From Streptomyces sp. 2114.4 (lineage in GTDB: Bacteria > Actinomycetota > Actinomycetes > Streptomycetales > Streptomycetaceae): a stretch of 64,000 bases of DNA. The first letter of the stretch is position 1. Every line of letters begins with the position of its first letter. Below are positions 38,781-49,033 of this stretch, piece by piece. The stretch is from contig NZ_FYEY01000001.1 of the NCBI RefSeq assembly GCF_900187385.1, forward strand, positions 3,658,001 to 3,722,000, given 5' to 3'. The notes below the pieces were generated by a model, which was given only the letters and a program-made list of their open reading frames with translations, was not told where the DNA came from and ran no database searches. Position numbers and translations under genes: made by a program.

Positions 38781-39032
38781 ATGGGGCGCGGCCGGGCCAA
38801 GGCCAAGCAGACAAAGGTCGCCCGCCAGCTGAAGTACAGCAGCGGTGGGACGGATCTCTCACGACTGGCCGACGAGCTGGGTGCAACACCGTCGAACCAG
38901 CAGCCTCCGAACGCCGAGCCGTTCGAGGAGGACGAGGACGACGACCCGTACGCACGGTACGCAGATCTGTACAACAGCGACGACGAAGAAGAGGACGAGG
39001 GCGACTCGTCCCAGCAGCGTCGTCGCGCTTGA
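38781..39032 (+). CDS. DUF3073 small acidic protein
   Basis: 83 residues from ATG 38781. A basic N-terminus (MGRGRAKAKQTKVARQLKY) is followed by a short conserved helix (LSRLADELG) and a very acidic tail (FEEDEDDDPYARYADLY, then DDEEEDEGD). Conserved through Actinobacteria as DUF3073; function unknown. It is convergent with purM; a 9-bp hairpin (39071-39079/39092-39100) between them probably serves as terminator. Confidence 0.85.
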   Translation: MGRGRAKAKQTKVARQLKYSSGGTDLSRLADELGATPSNQQPPNAEPFEEDEDDDPYARYADLYNSDDEEEDEGDSSQQRRRA

Positions 39033-39070
39033 CGCTCTGCGCGCTCGCGGCACCCATAACAGCATCACGG

Positions 39071-39105
39071 ACCCGGTCCTGGGCATCGCCCGGACCGGGT
39101 TCTGT
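39071..39105 (+). terminator. Hairpin between the DUF3073 gene and purM
   Basis: 9-bp perfect arms ACCCGGTCC/GGACCGGGT with a 12-nt loop, then TTCTGTG on the plus strand. Position between convergent genes supports a terminator role. Confidence 0.55.
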
Positions 39106-39220
39106 GCTGCGCGGATGACCGCTTCCCGGATAGCCGTGGGCGCGGTGGCCGCACCGAAGGCCGCCGGAGAGAGGGGCGCCCGTCCTGGCCCGGGTGGGGC
39201 CGAGGCGGGCGCCCGTCCGC

Positions 39221-40291
39221 TCAGCTCGCGTAGTCACCGGTCAGGGTCACTGCCTCGGCGCGGTCACCGCGGTCGGTGATCTCGCCGCTGACCCAGGCGT
39301 CCACGCCGCGGTCGGCCAGCGTGGTCAGGGCGGCCTCCACCGAACCCTGCGGCACGACGGCCATCATGCCGACGCCCATGTTCAGGGTCTTCTCCAGCTC
39401 CGGGCGGGCGACCGAGCCGGCCGTGCCGACCAGGTCGAAGACCGGGCCCGGCGTCCAGGTGGCGCGGTCGACGGTGGCGTGCAGACCGTCCGGGATCACC
39501 CGGGCGAGGTTGTTGGCCAGACCGCCGCCGGTGATGTGCGAGAAGGCGTGCACCTCGGTCGTACGGGTCAGCGCCAGGCAGTCCAGCGAGTAGATCTTGG
39601 TCGGCTCCAGGAGCTCTTCGCCGAGCGTGCGGCCGAACTCCGGGACCTCCCGGTCCAGGGCCATTCCGGCACGGTCGAACAGCACATGGCGGACCAGCGA
39701 GTACCCGTTCGAGTGAAGCCCGGAGGACGCCATGGCGATCACCGCGTCGCCCGTACGGATACGATCCGCGCCCAGCACCCGGTCCGCCTCGACGACGCCG
39801 GTGCCGGCACCCGCGACATCGAACTCGTCCGCGCCCAGCAGCCCCGGGTGTTCCGCGGTCTCGCCGCCGACCAGCGCACAGCCGGCCAGCACACAGCCCT
39901 CGGCGATGCCCTTGACGATCGCGGCGACCCGCTCGGGGTAGACCTTGCCGACGCAGATGTAGTCGGTCATGAACAGCGGCTCGGCGCCGCAGACGACCAG
40001 GTCGTCGACGACCATGCCGACGAGGTCGTGGCCGATGCTGTCGTAGACGCCCATCTTGCGGGCGATGTCGACCTTCGTGCCGACGCCGTCGGTCGCGGAG
40101 GCGAGCAGCGGACGCTCGTACCGCTTGAGGGCGGAGGCGTCGAAGAGGCCGGCGAAGCCGCCGAGCCCGCCGACGACCTCGGGGCGGGTGGCCTTCTTCA
40201 CCCACTCCTTCATCAGGTCCACGGCGCGGTCGCCGGCTTCGATGTCAACGCCCGCGGCGGCGTAGCTGGCACCGGAGGATTCAGCGGACAT
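39221..40291 (-). CDS. purM: Phosphoribosylformylglycinamidine cyclo-ligase (AIR synthetase)
   Basis: 356 residues from ATG 40291 (AGGAAAG upstream). Characteristic PurM text: SYAAAGVDIEAGDRAVDLMK, GGFAGLFD, LLASATDGVGTKVDIA, GHDLVGMVVDDLVVCGAEPL, GCALVGGETAEHPG, MASSGLHSNGYSLVR, HITGGGLANNLARVI, GVGMMAVV. Converts FGAM to AIR with ATP, step five of purine synthesis. It lies 34 nt downstream of purF on the same strand and is surely co-transcribed with it. Confidence 0.97.
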   Translation of the reverse strand: MSAESSGASYAAAGVDIEAGDRAVDLMKEWVKKATRPEVVGGLGGFAGLFDASALKRYERPLLASATDGVGTKVDIARKMGVYDSIGHDLVGMVVDDLVVCGAEPLFMTDYICVGKVYPERVAAIVKGIAEGCVLAGCALVGGETAEHPGLLGADEFDVAGAGTGVVEADRVLGADRIRTGDAVIAMASSGLHSNGYSLVRHVLFDRAGMALDREVPEFGRTLGEELLEPTKIYSLDCLALTRTTEVHAFSHITGGGLANNLARVIPDGLHATVDRATWTPGPVFDLVGTAGSVARPELEKTLNMGVGMMAVVPQGSVEAALTTLADRGVDAWVSGEITDRGDRAEAVTLTGDYAS

Positions 40292-40325
40292 GGCTGAGCA
40301 CTTTCCTGTCGTGTGTGAACGAGCT

Positions 40326-41885
40326 CTACGGGCGACGCAGCGCGTCGGCCCCGCCGACCCCGGCGGTGAGCGTCTGGACGCCGTCCACATCGGACTTCGT
40401 CCGGCTCGCGGTCTCCGATTCCAGGAGGTGCTTGCCCAGCAGCCCCGGGTCGGGCAGCTCCATCGGGTACTCGCCGTCGAAGCAGGCGCGGCACAGATTC
40501 GGCTTGGCGATCGTGGTCGCCTCGATCATGCCGTCGATGGAGATGTACGCGAGGGAGTCGGCGCCCAGGGACTTGCCGATCTCCTCGACCGACAGCCCGT
40601 TGGCGATCAGCTCGGCGCGGGTGGCGAAGTCGATGCCGAAGAAGCACGGCCACTTGATCGGCGGGGAGGAGATCCGGATGTGGACCTCGGCCGCGCCGGC
40701 CTCGCGGAGCATCCGTACGAGCGCGCGCTGGGTGTTGCCGCGGACGATCGAGTCGTCGACGACCACCAGGCGCTTGCCGCGGATGACTTCCTTGAGCGGG
40801 TTGAGCTTGAGCCGGATACCGAGCTGGCGGATGGTCTGCGAGGGCTGGATGAAGGTCCGGCCTACGTAGGAGTTCTTGACCAGGCCGGAGCCGTAGGGGA
40901 TGCCGCTGGCTTCGGCGTATCCGACGGCGGCGGGCGTGCCGGACTCCGGCGTCGCTATCACCAGGTCGGCATCGGCCGGCGCCTCGGCGGCCAGCTTGCG
41001 GCCCATCTCCACCCGGGAGAGGTACACATTGCGGCCGGCGATGTCGGTGTCCGGGCGGGCGAGGTAGACGTACTCGAAGACGCAGCCCTTGGGGCGGGCC
41101 TCGGCGAAGCGGCTGCTGCGCAGACCGTTCTCGTCGATGGCGACCATCTCGCCGGGCTCGATCTCCCGGATGAAGCTGGCGCCGCAGATGTCGAGGGCGG
41201 CGGTCTCGGAGGCGACCACCCAGCCGCGCTCCAGGCGGCCGAGGACCAGCGGGCGGATGCCCTGCGGGTCGCGGGCGGCGTAGAGCGTGTGCTCGTCCAT
41301 GAAGCAGAGCGAGAAGGCGCCCTTGACCTTGGGCAGGACGCGCGGGGCGGCCTCCTCGACGGTCAGCGGCTTGCCGTCCTCGTCGACCTGGCCGGCCAGC
41401 AGCGCCGTCACCAGGTCGGTGTCGTTGGTGGCCGCGACCTGGGTCGCCCGGCCGCCCTCGCGGGGCAGCGCGGCGACCAGATCCGCCAGCTCGGCGGTGT
41501 TCACCAGGTTGCCGTTGTGGCCGAGCGCGATCGAGCCGTGCGCGGTCGCACGGAACGTCGGCTGGGCGTTCTCCCACACCGAGGCACCGGTGGTGGAGTA
41601 GCGGGCATGACCCACGGCGATATGGCCCTGGAGAGAGCCGAGCGAAGTCTCGTCGAAGACCTGGGAGACCAGGCCCATGTCCTTGAAGACGAGGATCTGG
41701 GAGCCGTTGCTCACCGCGATGCCCGCGGACTCCTGTCCACGGTGCTGCAGCGCATACAGCCCGAAATAGGTGAGTTTGGCGACCTCTTCACCCGGAGCCC
41801 AGACACCGAAGACGCCGCAAGCGTCCTGGGGGCCCTTCTCGCCGGGGAGCAGGTCGTGGTTGAGTCGTCCGTCACCACGTGGCAC
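40326..41885 (-). CDS. purF: Amidophosphoribosyltransferase
   Basis: About 519 residues from GTG 41885. The short propeptide PRGDGRLNHDLLPGEKGPQD ends before the catalytic Cys of ACGVFGVW, which becomes N-terminal after self-processing. Then GLYALQHRGQESAGI (Ntn amidotransferase), HARYSTTG, LGHNGNLVN, and in the PRTase half VIATPESGTPAAVGYA, GRTFIQPSQTIRQLG, and RLVVVDDSIVRGNTQRALV (PRPP loop). C-terminal Cys residues near CFFGIDFATR and CRACFDG match the Bacillus-type enzyme with an Fe-S cluster. First committed step of purine synthesis, PRPP plus glutamine to phosphoribosylamine. An upstream in-frame ATG exists but no good ribosome site for either. Confidence 0.95.
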   Translation of the reverse strand: MPRGDGRLNHDLLPGEKGPQDACGVFGVWAPGEEVAKLTYFGLYALQHRGQESAGIAVSNGSQILVFKDMGLVSQVFDETSLGSLQGHIAVGHARYSTTGASVWENAQPTFRATAHGSIALGHNGNLVNTAELADLVAALPREGGRATQVAATNDTDLVTALLAGQVDEDGKPLTVEEAAPRVLPKVKGAFSLCFMDEHTLYAARDPQGIRPLVLGRLERGWVVASETAALDICGASFIREIEPGEMVAIDENGLRSSRFAEARPKGCVFEYVYLARPDTDIAGRNVYLSRVEMGRKLAAEAPADADLVIATPESGTPAAVGYAEASGIPYGSGLVKNSYVGRTFIQPSQTIRQLGIRLKLNPLKEVIRGKRLVVVDDSIVRGNTQRALVRMLREAGAAEVHIRISSPPIKWPCFFGIDFATRAELIANGLSVEEIGKSLGADSLAYISIDGMIEATTIAKPNLCRACFDGEYPMELPDPGLLGKHLLESETASRTKSDVDGVQTLTAGVGGADALRRP

Positions 41886-42255
41886 GGCACCGAGTCTAGG
41901 GCAGGTCGCGCATTCATCCGAACCGGGGAGGGCCGCGGAACTGGATGAGTGCATGAATGCGGGCCGCACGGCGTGACGTGCCCACGCCCCGCGACGGGCG
42001 GCTCAGCGCCCCGGGCGCACCGCGGATCCCTTGGCTCACCTGGTGCGGCGCCGGATGCGGGGCCCGCGGCGCGGACCGTGTGGATCTTGCGGTGCGGTGG
42101 CGCGTCCCGCTCCGTGTGAGATGCGCGACGCCGCCCGCGGCCGCGATCGGTACGGGCGCCGGGGGTGCCGCCCACGCCGGGGCGCGGGGCCCGGCCCACG
42201 TCCGGTGCGGGCGCCGGGCCCACGTCCGTTGCGGGCGCCGGGCCCACCGCCGCCG
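41886..42255. other. Intergenic region upstream of purF
   Basis: About 370 bases, no gene. Contains the purF leader and, in its distal half, a GC-rich tandem repeat. No guanine riboswitch-like or other known purine control element was recognised. Confidence 0.4.
42150..42250. repeat. GC-rich imperfect tandem repeat
   Basis: Four to five imperfect units of about 22 bp with the shared core GCGCCGGGCCCACGTCCG, directly downstream of the SCP2-type gene. Non-coding low complexity. Confidence 0.55.
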
Positions 42256-43053
42256 TCAGCTCAGCACGGGCAGATACCCGCTGATATCGGCCCGCTCGCC
42301 GCCGGCGCTGACCGTCGCCGCGTCCAGCGCCTCGGCCCAGGACGTACGGCCGGTGGCCAGCCGTATCCAGGTCAGCGGGTCGGTCTCGACGACATTCGGC
42401 GGGGTGCCGCGGGTGTGCTTGGGGCCCGCCACGCACTGCACCACGGCGAACGGCGGAATCCGCAGTTCCACCGAACCGCCGGGGGCCCGGTCCGCCAGGA
42501 CGTCGGCCAGCAGGCGGGTGGTGGCGGCCAGGGCCTGGCGGTCGAAGGGGATCTCCAGGCCGGTCGCCGCCGCGAGGTCGTCGGTGTGCACGACGAGTTC
42601 GAGACAGCGGGTGACGAGGAAGTCGGCCAACGGCATCGCGCCGGGCAGGACCGGCACCAGCCGGTCGTCCGGCTCCGGCGCGACGACCTCGGCGAACTCG
42701 GCAGCGGTGCGTTCCAGCAGCTCCACGGGGTCGTGCGCGTCGGCCAGGGCGCGGGTGCGCGCATCGACATCAAAGGCACGCGGCGCGGCCGCCGACGGCC
42801 ACTCCAGCAAGGTGGCCTCCGCCCGCGCCGGCACCGGCTTCTCAAGACTGCGCGCCACGCTCCCCGTGGCCATGGACAGATGCGCCACCAGCTCGCGCAC
42901 CGTCCAGTCACCGAGCCGGGTCGGCAGCGCCAACTGGCCCGGCACAAGGGCGCGTACGGCCTCCTGGACGTGCGCGAGCTGGGCCGTGACGGCGCTGCGG
43001 GTCTTCTTCGGGTCGTACCGGCGGGGACGCGGCTTCCGGGCGGCAGGAGACAT
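42256..43053 (-). CDS. Maleylpyruvate-isomerase-like / sterol-carrier family protein
   Basis: 265 residues from ATG 43053. N-terminal half is a DinB/MDMPI-type helical bundle (QEAVRALVPGQLALPTRLGD, then WTVRELVAHLSMA with the metal-ligand His, and CLELVVHTDDLAAATG). C-terminal half resembles the SCP2 fold (GGSVELRIPPFAVVQCVAGP, DPLTWIRLATGR). In this superfamily the bundle may use mycothiol and a metal ion; real [13 protein letters not shown] unknown. It ends near a GC-rich repeat and begins about 88 nt downstream of the M23 gene, same strand. Confidence 0.75.
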   Translation of the reverse strand: MSPAARKPRPRRYDPKKTRSAVTAQLAHVQEAVRALVPGQLALPTRLGDWTVRELVAHLSMATGSVARSLEKPVPARAEATLLEWPSAAAPRAFDVDARTRALADAHDPVELLERTAAEFAEVVAPEPDDRLVPVLPGAMPLADFLVTRCLELVVHTDDLAAATGLEIPFDRQALAATTRLLADVLADRAPGGSVELRIPPFAVVQCVAGPKHTRGTPPNVVETDPLTWIRLATGRTSWAEALDAATVSAGGERADISGYLPVLS

Positions 43054-43140
43054 GTCCGTCAGCCTACGAGGCGGCACTGACAGGTGCTGCCGAATGCGCG
43101 AGACGGGTGCCGGGGCGGCCGGCAAGCGGGCGGCCGGCGG

Positions 43141-43986
43141 TCAGCTCGCCGGTGTCGTCCGCGGCTGGGCGGCCTCGAAGGTCTCGCCGTTGCGTGGGAC
43201 GCCGACGCCCTGCCAGGTGAACGGGATGCCCTGGGCGGTGACCGGGTCGGCGGCGTCCATGAGCTGGAAGTGGACGTGCGGCTCGCTGCTGTTGCCGGAG
43301 TCGCCGCACTGGCCGAGGGTCTCCCCGGCCCGCACCCGGTCGCCCGTACGGACGGTGAGCGAACCGCGGCGGACATGGGCGTAGAGCGCGTGGACGCCGC
43401 CTCCCAGGTCGAGGATCACATGGTTGCCGAGCATCCAGCGGGCGCCGCCGAGCGTGCGGGCGGGGCCTTCCAGGGCGAGCAGGTAGACGGCCGCGGGCCA
43501 GGACGTGCGGCTGAGATGGTCGCGACTGCCGTCCTCGGCCCGGACGACGGTGGCGTCGGCGACGGCGAGCAGGGGCGCCCCGAAGGCCGGGAACTCCTCG
43601 TTGCGGCGGAACAGGGGCCACCAGCCGAAGCCGGGGCGGGAGTCCGGCTCCGGTTCCGCCACGATGTCGATCGCGTACGCCTGCCCGTAGGCCCGTGTGC
43701 CATGGCTGGGGACCTTGTCGGCGGGGCTGTTGAGGGCCTTCCAGCGGCCGGTGACCGGAGCGGCGACCGCCACCGGCTCGCGGGCCGGGCCCGTCATGGT
43801 GTCCCCCTCCTCGCGGGCCGCCCGGCGGTTCACCCCGAATCCGATCAGCATCCAGAGGCCCAGCGGAACCCAGCCCCACCCATACGGGATGTCGACGAAA
43901 AACCTCGCGACGACTATCGCGAGGAAGACGAGCAGGCAGGCGCGTGCGGCGTACCTGGAGAGCTTTCGCACAGTGGTGGACGTCAT
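43141..43986 (-). CDS. Membrane-anchored M23-type peptidase
   Basis: 281 residues from ATG 43986. Two N-terminal membrane helices (AACLLVFLAIVVARFFV-like and GWVPLGLWMLIGFGV), then a lysostaphin-type domain: SHGTRAYGQAYAID (first His and Asp zinc ligands), FGAPLLAVADATVV, LGNHVILDLGGGVHALYAHV, RAGETLGQCGDSGNSSEPHV, HFQL. The GDSGNSSEPHVHF pattern is the family's end motif. Predicted extracytoplasmic orientation would allow peptidoglycan or peptide cleavage. It lies 34 nt downstream of an ArsR regulator gene, so its expression is probably controlled by that protein. Confidence 0.8.
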   Translation of the reverse strand: MTSTTVRKLSRYAARACLLVFLAIVVARFFVDIPYGWGWVPLGLWMLIGFGVNRRAAREEGDTMTGPAREPVAVAAPVTGRWKALNSPADKVPSHGTRAYGQAYAIDIVAEPEPDSRPGFGWWPLFRRNEEFPAFGAPLLAVADATVVRAEDGSRDHLSRTSWPAAVYLLALEGPARTLGGARWMLGNHVILDLGGGVHALYAHVRRGSLTVRTGDRVRAGETLGQCGDSGNSSEPHVHFQLMDAADPVTAQGIPFTWQGVGVPRNGETFEAAQPRTTPAS

Positions 43987-44020
43987 TTGTTCTCCCCCGT
44001 GAGGTCGGTGTGGCCGGGCG

Positions 44021-44536
44021 TCAGCACCCGGCGGCGGTCAGCATCACCAGCAGCGGCACGACGCGGCCGGCCGGAACCTCGTAGCGGCCGCGGGCGGCCG
44101 TCTGCAGCCAGCCGGCGGCGGTCAACTGCCGCAGGTGGTGGTAGATCTGCCCGGTCGTGCCCGTGCCGTCGAGCTCGGTGAGCTCGGCGGCGGTGCAGCG
44201 GCCGCCGAGGATCTCGCGCAGCAGCCGCAGCCGCAGGGGCTGGCCCAGTGCGGCGAACGACTCGGCGGCGGCCGCCCAGTCGTCGTCCAGCAGGGCATCG
44301 GTGGCCAGGCCGTACTGCCACTCGTAGCGCAGCCCGGCAGGCGTCCGTACGGCCCCGGTGAAGAGCACTCCACCGTTGTCGGCGCCGAGTTCGGCCCACT
44401 GCTCCTTGAGGCCGCGCAGCGCCCACAGCTCCTCGTCCGGCTCCCGCTCGGGCGTGGAGACCGGAGCGCGGGCGGCGGACCGTTCGAGCGCGGCCAGCCG
44501 GCGTTCCACTTCGGCCAGCCGCTGCTCCAGATCCAT
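44021..44536 (-). CDS. ArsR-family winged-helix regulator
   Basis: 171 residues from ATG 44536. An N-terminal heptad-like stretch (LEQRLAEVERRLAALERS) may form a coiled coil for dimerisation. A mid domain follows (GVLFTGAVRTPAGLRYEWQY), then a winged HTH (SFAALGQPLRLRLLREILGG, CTAAELTELDGTGTTGQIYH, HLRQLTAAGWL, RGRYEVPAGR). No Cys metal-binding motif of the arsenic type, so the signal is unlikely to be a metal. A 7-bp palindrome 8 nt ahead of its start suggests autoregulation of the arsR-M23 operon. Confidence 0.8.
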   Translation of the reverse strand: MDLEQRLAEVERRLAALERSAARAPVSTPEREPDEELWALRGLKEQWAELGADNGGVLFTGAVRTPAGLRYEWQYGLATDALLDDDWAAAAESFAALGQPLRLRLLREILGGRCTAAELTELDGTGTTGQIYHHLRQLTAAGWLQTAARGRYEVPAGRVVPLLVMLTAAGC

Positions 44537-44544
44537 GCTCAGAG

Positions 44545-44562
44545 ATTACGTAATAACGTAAT
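44545..44562. promoter_or_regulatory. Palindromic operator upstream of the ArsR gene
   Basis: ATTACGT-AATA-ACGTAAT: perfect 7-bp arms with a 4-nt spacer in an A/T-rich patch, 8 nt upstream of the ATG at 44536. This matches the size and placement of ArsR-family operators. No other gene starts nearby, so the regulator's own operon is the obvious target. Confidence 0.65.
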
Positions 44563-44616
44563 TCATGGCAATGGCTGCCGGGCGGGTAGGTACGGGGAGG
44601 CGCCGGAAGGTGCGGG

Positions 44617-44660
44617 GAAAAATGGCGACGGCCCGTCCCCATGGCGGGAACGGGCCGTCG
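44617..44660 (-). terminator. Terminator of the purSQL operon
   Basis: 11-bp perfect arms CGACGGCCCGT (44626-44636) and complement (44650-44660). On the minus strand the stem is followed by CCATTTTTCC, giving a T5 run. About 50 nt past the purL stop. Confidence 0.85.
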
Positions 44661-44706
44661 GTGGCGCGGCGCGGCGCCCGGGCTGCGTCTCAGACGGATC
44701 AGGCGA

Positions 44707-47629
<2,923 letters not shown>

Positions 47630-47633
<4 letters not shown>

Positions 47634-47875
47634 GAGTCGACCCGCACGGTGAAGTCTTCGATGACGGTGTTGGCGAGGAAGGTCTCGGCCATCTCTTGGA
47701 TGCGAGCGAGGGCGGCGTCGTCGACCGGACCCTCCACCTCAAGTTCGAAACGCTTGCCCTGACGGACGTCGGCGATCCCCTCGAAGCCCAGGCGTGGCAG
47801 TGCGCGCTGCACCGCCTGCCCCTGCGGGTCGAGGATCTCCGGCTTGAGCATGACGTCGACTACGACGCGTGCCAC
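47630..47875 (-). CDS. purS: Phosphoribosylformylglycinamidine synthase, PurS subunit
   Basis: 81 residues from GTG 47875, GGGAG 5 nt upstream. Sequence matches Pur[57 protein letters not shown]. PurS bridges PurL and PurQ in the FGAM synthase complex. First gene of the operon; longer upstream frame (MRVDFRTRY) is leader. A near-perfect 16-bp palindrome lies 57 nt upstream. Confidence 0.93.
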
Positions 47876-47932
47876 TGGCACTCCCGGTGGTGTGGTGCGT
47901 AAGGCGGTGTCCTCACAGTACCGTGTTCGAAA

Positions 47933-47948
47933 ATCTACGCGCATAGAT
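47933..47948. promoter_or_regulatory. Near-perfect palindrome upstream of purSQL
   Basis: ATCTACGCGCATAGAT: eight-base arms with one mismatched pair, 57 nt ahead of the purS start, followed outward by ATATGCG. Position and symmetry suggest an operator for a regulator of purine genes. I did not find the same sequence before purF, purC or purD. Confidence 0.45.
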
Positions 47949-48061
47949 ATGCGGGCGGCCCGATCACGGTCCGGTATCGGAAGGAGTGCAGCTCAGGAAA
48001 AATTCTCGAAAAGATCCGGGGTCCGGATTGCGGGAAGACACGCTGACGAAATTAACTGGGC

Positions 48062-48091
48062 TTCACAATGCAATGCCCATCGCTGTACAAA
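48062..48091 (+). promoter_or_regulatory. Promoter of lsrL
   Basis: TTCACA (48062-48067), 18-nt spacer, TACAAA (48086-48091), about 85 nt ahead of the GTG. Lies in the A/T-rich patch that an Lsr2-type protein would be expected to bind. Confidence 0.45.
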
Positions 48092-48175
48092 TGAAAAAGC
48101 ATTGATCCCAATCAGCCGGATCCGGAGCATCACCCCATGTCAACAAGGGGTCGCTCCACGAAAGGACCGATATCC

Positions 48176-48496
48176 GTGGCGCAGCGCGTAGTAGTAACGC
48201 TCTCCGATGACATCGACGGAGGAGAAGCCGCAGAGACGGTCGCCTTCGGATTGGACGGGAAGTCGTACGAGATCGACCTCAATCCAGCCAATGCGAAGAA
48301 ACTGCGCGGCGCTCTCGCCCCGTTCGTGGAGGCCGGCCGCAAGCGGGCCAAGTCCGGCAAGGCCTACCACCGGACCGCGGTGAACCCCGACCCCGCGGCC
48401 GTCCGCGCCTGGGCGCGGTCCCACCAGATGGACGTCCCCCCGCGCGGCCGGATCCCCAAGAAGGTCTACGAGGCCTTCAACGCCGCCAACCGCTAA
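48176..48496 (+). CDS. lsrL: Lsr2-like nucleoid-associated protein (LsrL type)
   Basis: 106 residues from GTG 48176 (AAAGGA 9 nt upstream). N-terminal dimerisation part AQRVVVTLSDDIDGGEAAET, VAFGLDGKSYEIDLNPANAK, KLRGALAPFVEAGRK; C-terminal DNA-binding part AVRAWARSHQMDVPPRGRIP with the RGR minor-groove hook. Lsr2 proteins silence A/T-rich, often horizontally acquired DNA. Streptomyces has two; this neighbourhood (next to purS) is that of LsrL, SCO4076 in S. coelicolor (recalled), the less studied one. Likely autoregulated through its A/T-rich upstream region. Confidence 0.9.
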   Translation: MAQRVVVTLSDDIDGGEAAETVAFGLDGKSYEIDLNPANAKKLRGALAPFVEAGRKRAKSGKAYHRTAVNPDPAAVRAWARSHQMDVPPRGRIPKKVYEAFNAANR

Positions 48497-48534
48497 CCGA
48501 CTTCAGCGCGTCCCCCGGGCCGGGCACAGCCGAC

Positions 48535-48565
48535 TTGCACAGCACCCCTACTGATCAGCTAGAGT
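48535..48565 (+). promoter_or_regulatory. Promoter of the tRNA-Gly genes
   Basis: TTGCAC (48535-48540), 19-nt spacer, TAGAGT (48560-48565), 51 nt before tRNA-Gly(UCC). Close to the vegetative consensus. Confidence 0.6.
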
Positions 48566-48615
48566 CTGGAACACGCCGAGGGGCGAGGCCGAAAGGCCGG
48601 ACCTCACGGAGTCAC

Positions 48616-48687
48616 GCGGGTGTAGCTCAGTAGTAGAGCGCCCTCTTTCCAAGAGGGAGGCGCAGTGTGCAATCCCTGTCACCCGCT
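48616..48687 (+). tRNA. tRNA-Gly (anticodon UCC), atypical elbow
   Basis: 72 nt. Acceptor GCGGGTG pairs perfectly with CACCCGC (discriminator T). D-arm GCTC-AGTAGTA-GAGC; anticodon arm CCCTC-TTTCCAA-GAGGG, anticodon TCC. The T-arm is abnormal: GCAGTGTGCAATCCCTGT. It has GTGC where nearly all elongator tRNAs have GTTC (G53-T54-psi55-C56), and its stem pairs fully only if the loop is shortened to 6 nt with one mismatch. The D-loop has A-G at positions 18-19 instead of invariant G-G. Both partners of the D-loop/T-loop elbow contact are thus changed. Transcribed ahead of tRNA-Gly(GCC) 79 nt downstream. Confidence 0.85.
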
Positions 48688-48766
48688 CTGACAGCTCGAC
48701 CGTTCCCGGTCACGGGATCAGGTACAGTAGCTGTCGCGCCGCTCGGTGAAAGCCGAGTGGATGCCT

Positions 48767-48839
48767 GCGGACGTAGCTCAGTTGGTAGAGCGCAACCTTG
48801 CCAAGGTTGAGGTCGCGAGTTCGAGCCTCGTCGTCCGCT
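48767..48839 (+). tRNA. tRNA-Gly (anticodon GCC), copy 1
   Basis: 73 nt. Starts GCGGACGTAGCTCAGTTGGT, anticodon loop TTGCCAA with GCC, normal T-arm GAGTTCGAGCCTC, acceptor CGTCCGC with discriminator T. Identical to the copy at 53119-53191. Confidence 0.96.
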
Positions 48840-48846
48840 CCGAAAG

Positions 48847-48885
48847 AGAAGGCCCCGGTCATTGCGACCGGGGCCTTCTTCCTTT
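48847..48885 (+). terminator. Terminator of the tRNA-Gly pair
   Basis: 14-bp perfect arms AGAAGGCCCCGGTC (48847-48860) and complement (48866-48879), 5-nt loop, then TCCTTTTT. Confidence 0.9.
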
Positions 48886-49033
48886 TTCCGGCGGTCGTGT
48901 CGCACCCGCCTCCCTCCCTCTCCGTCGCACCGTCCCCCTGCCCTCTCTTCCGGCGTAGGCAACTGACATTTGTCATCGGCTGCGATGACAGGACGCACTG
49001 CCCGGAAACGCGATCCGGCGAAACGCTGGACTC

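Larger units (their letters stand above)
47876..48175. other. Divergent control region between purS and lsrL
   Basis: 300 bases, unusually A/T-rich for this genome: the line 48061-48120 is 45% G+C by count. It must hold the purSQL promoter (minus strand) and the lsrL promoter (plus strand). Includes the palindrome at 47933-47948 and a good promoter at 48062-48091. Confidence 0.6.
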
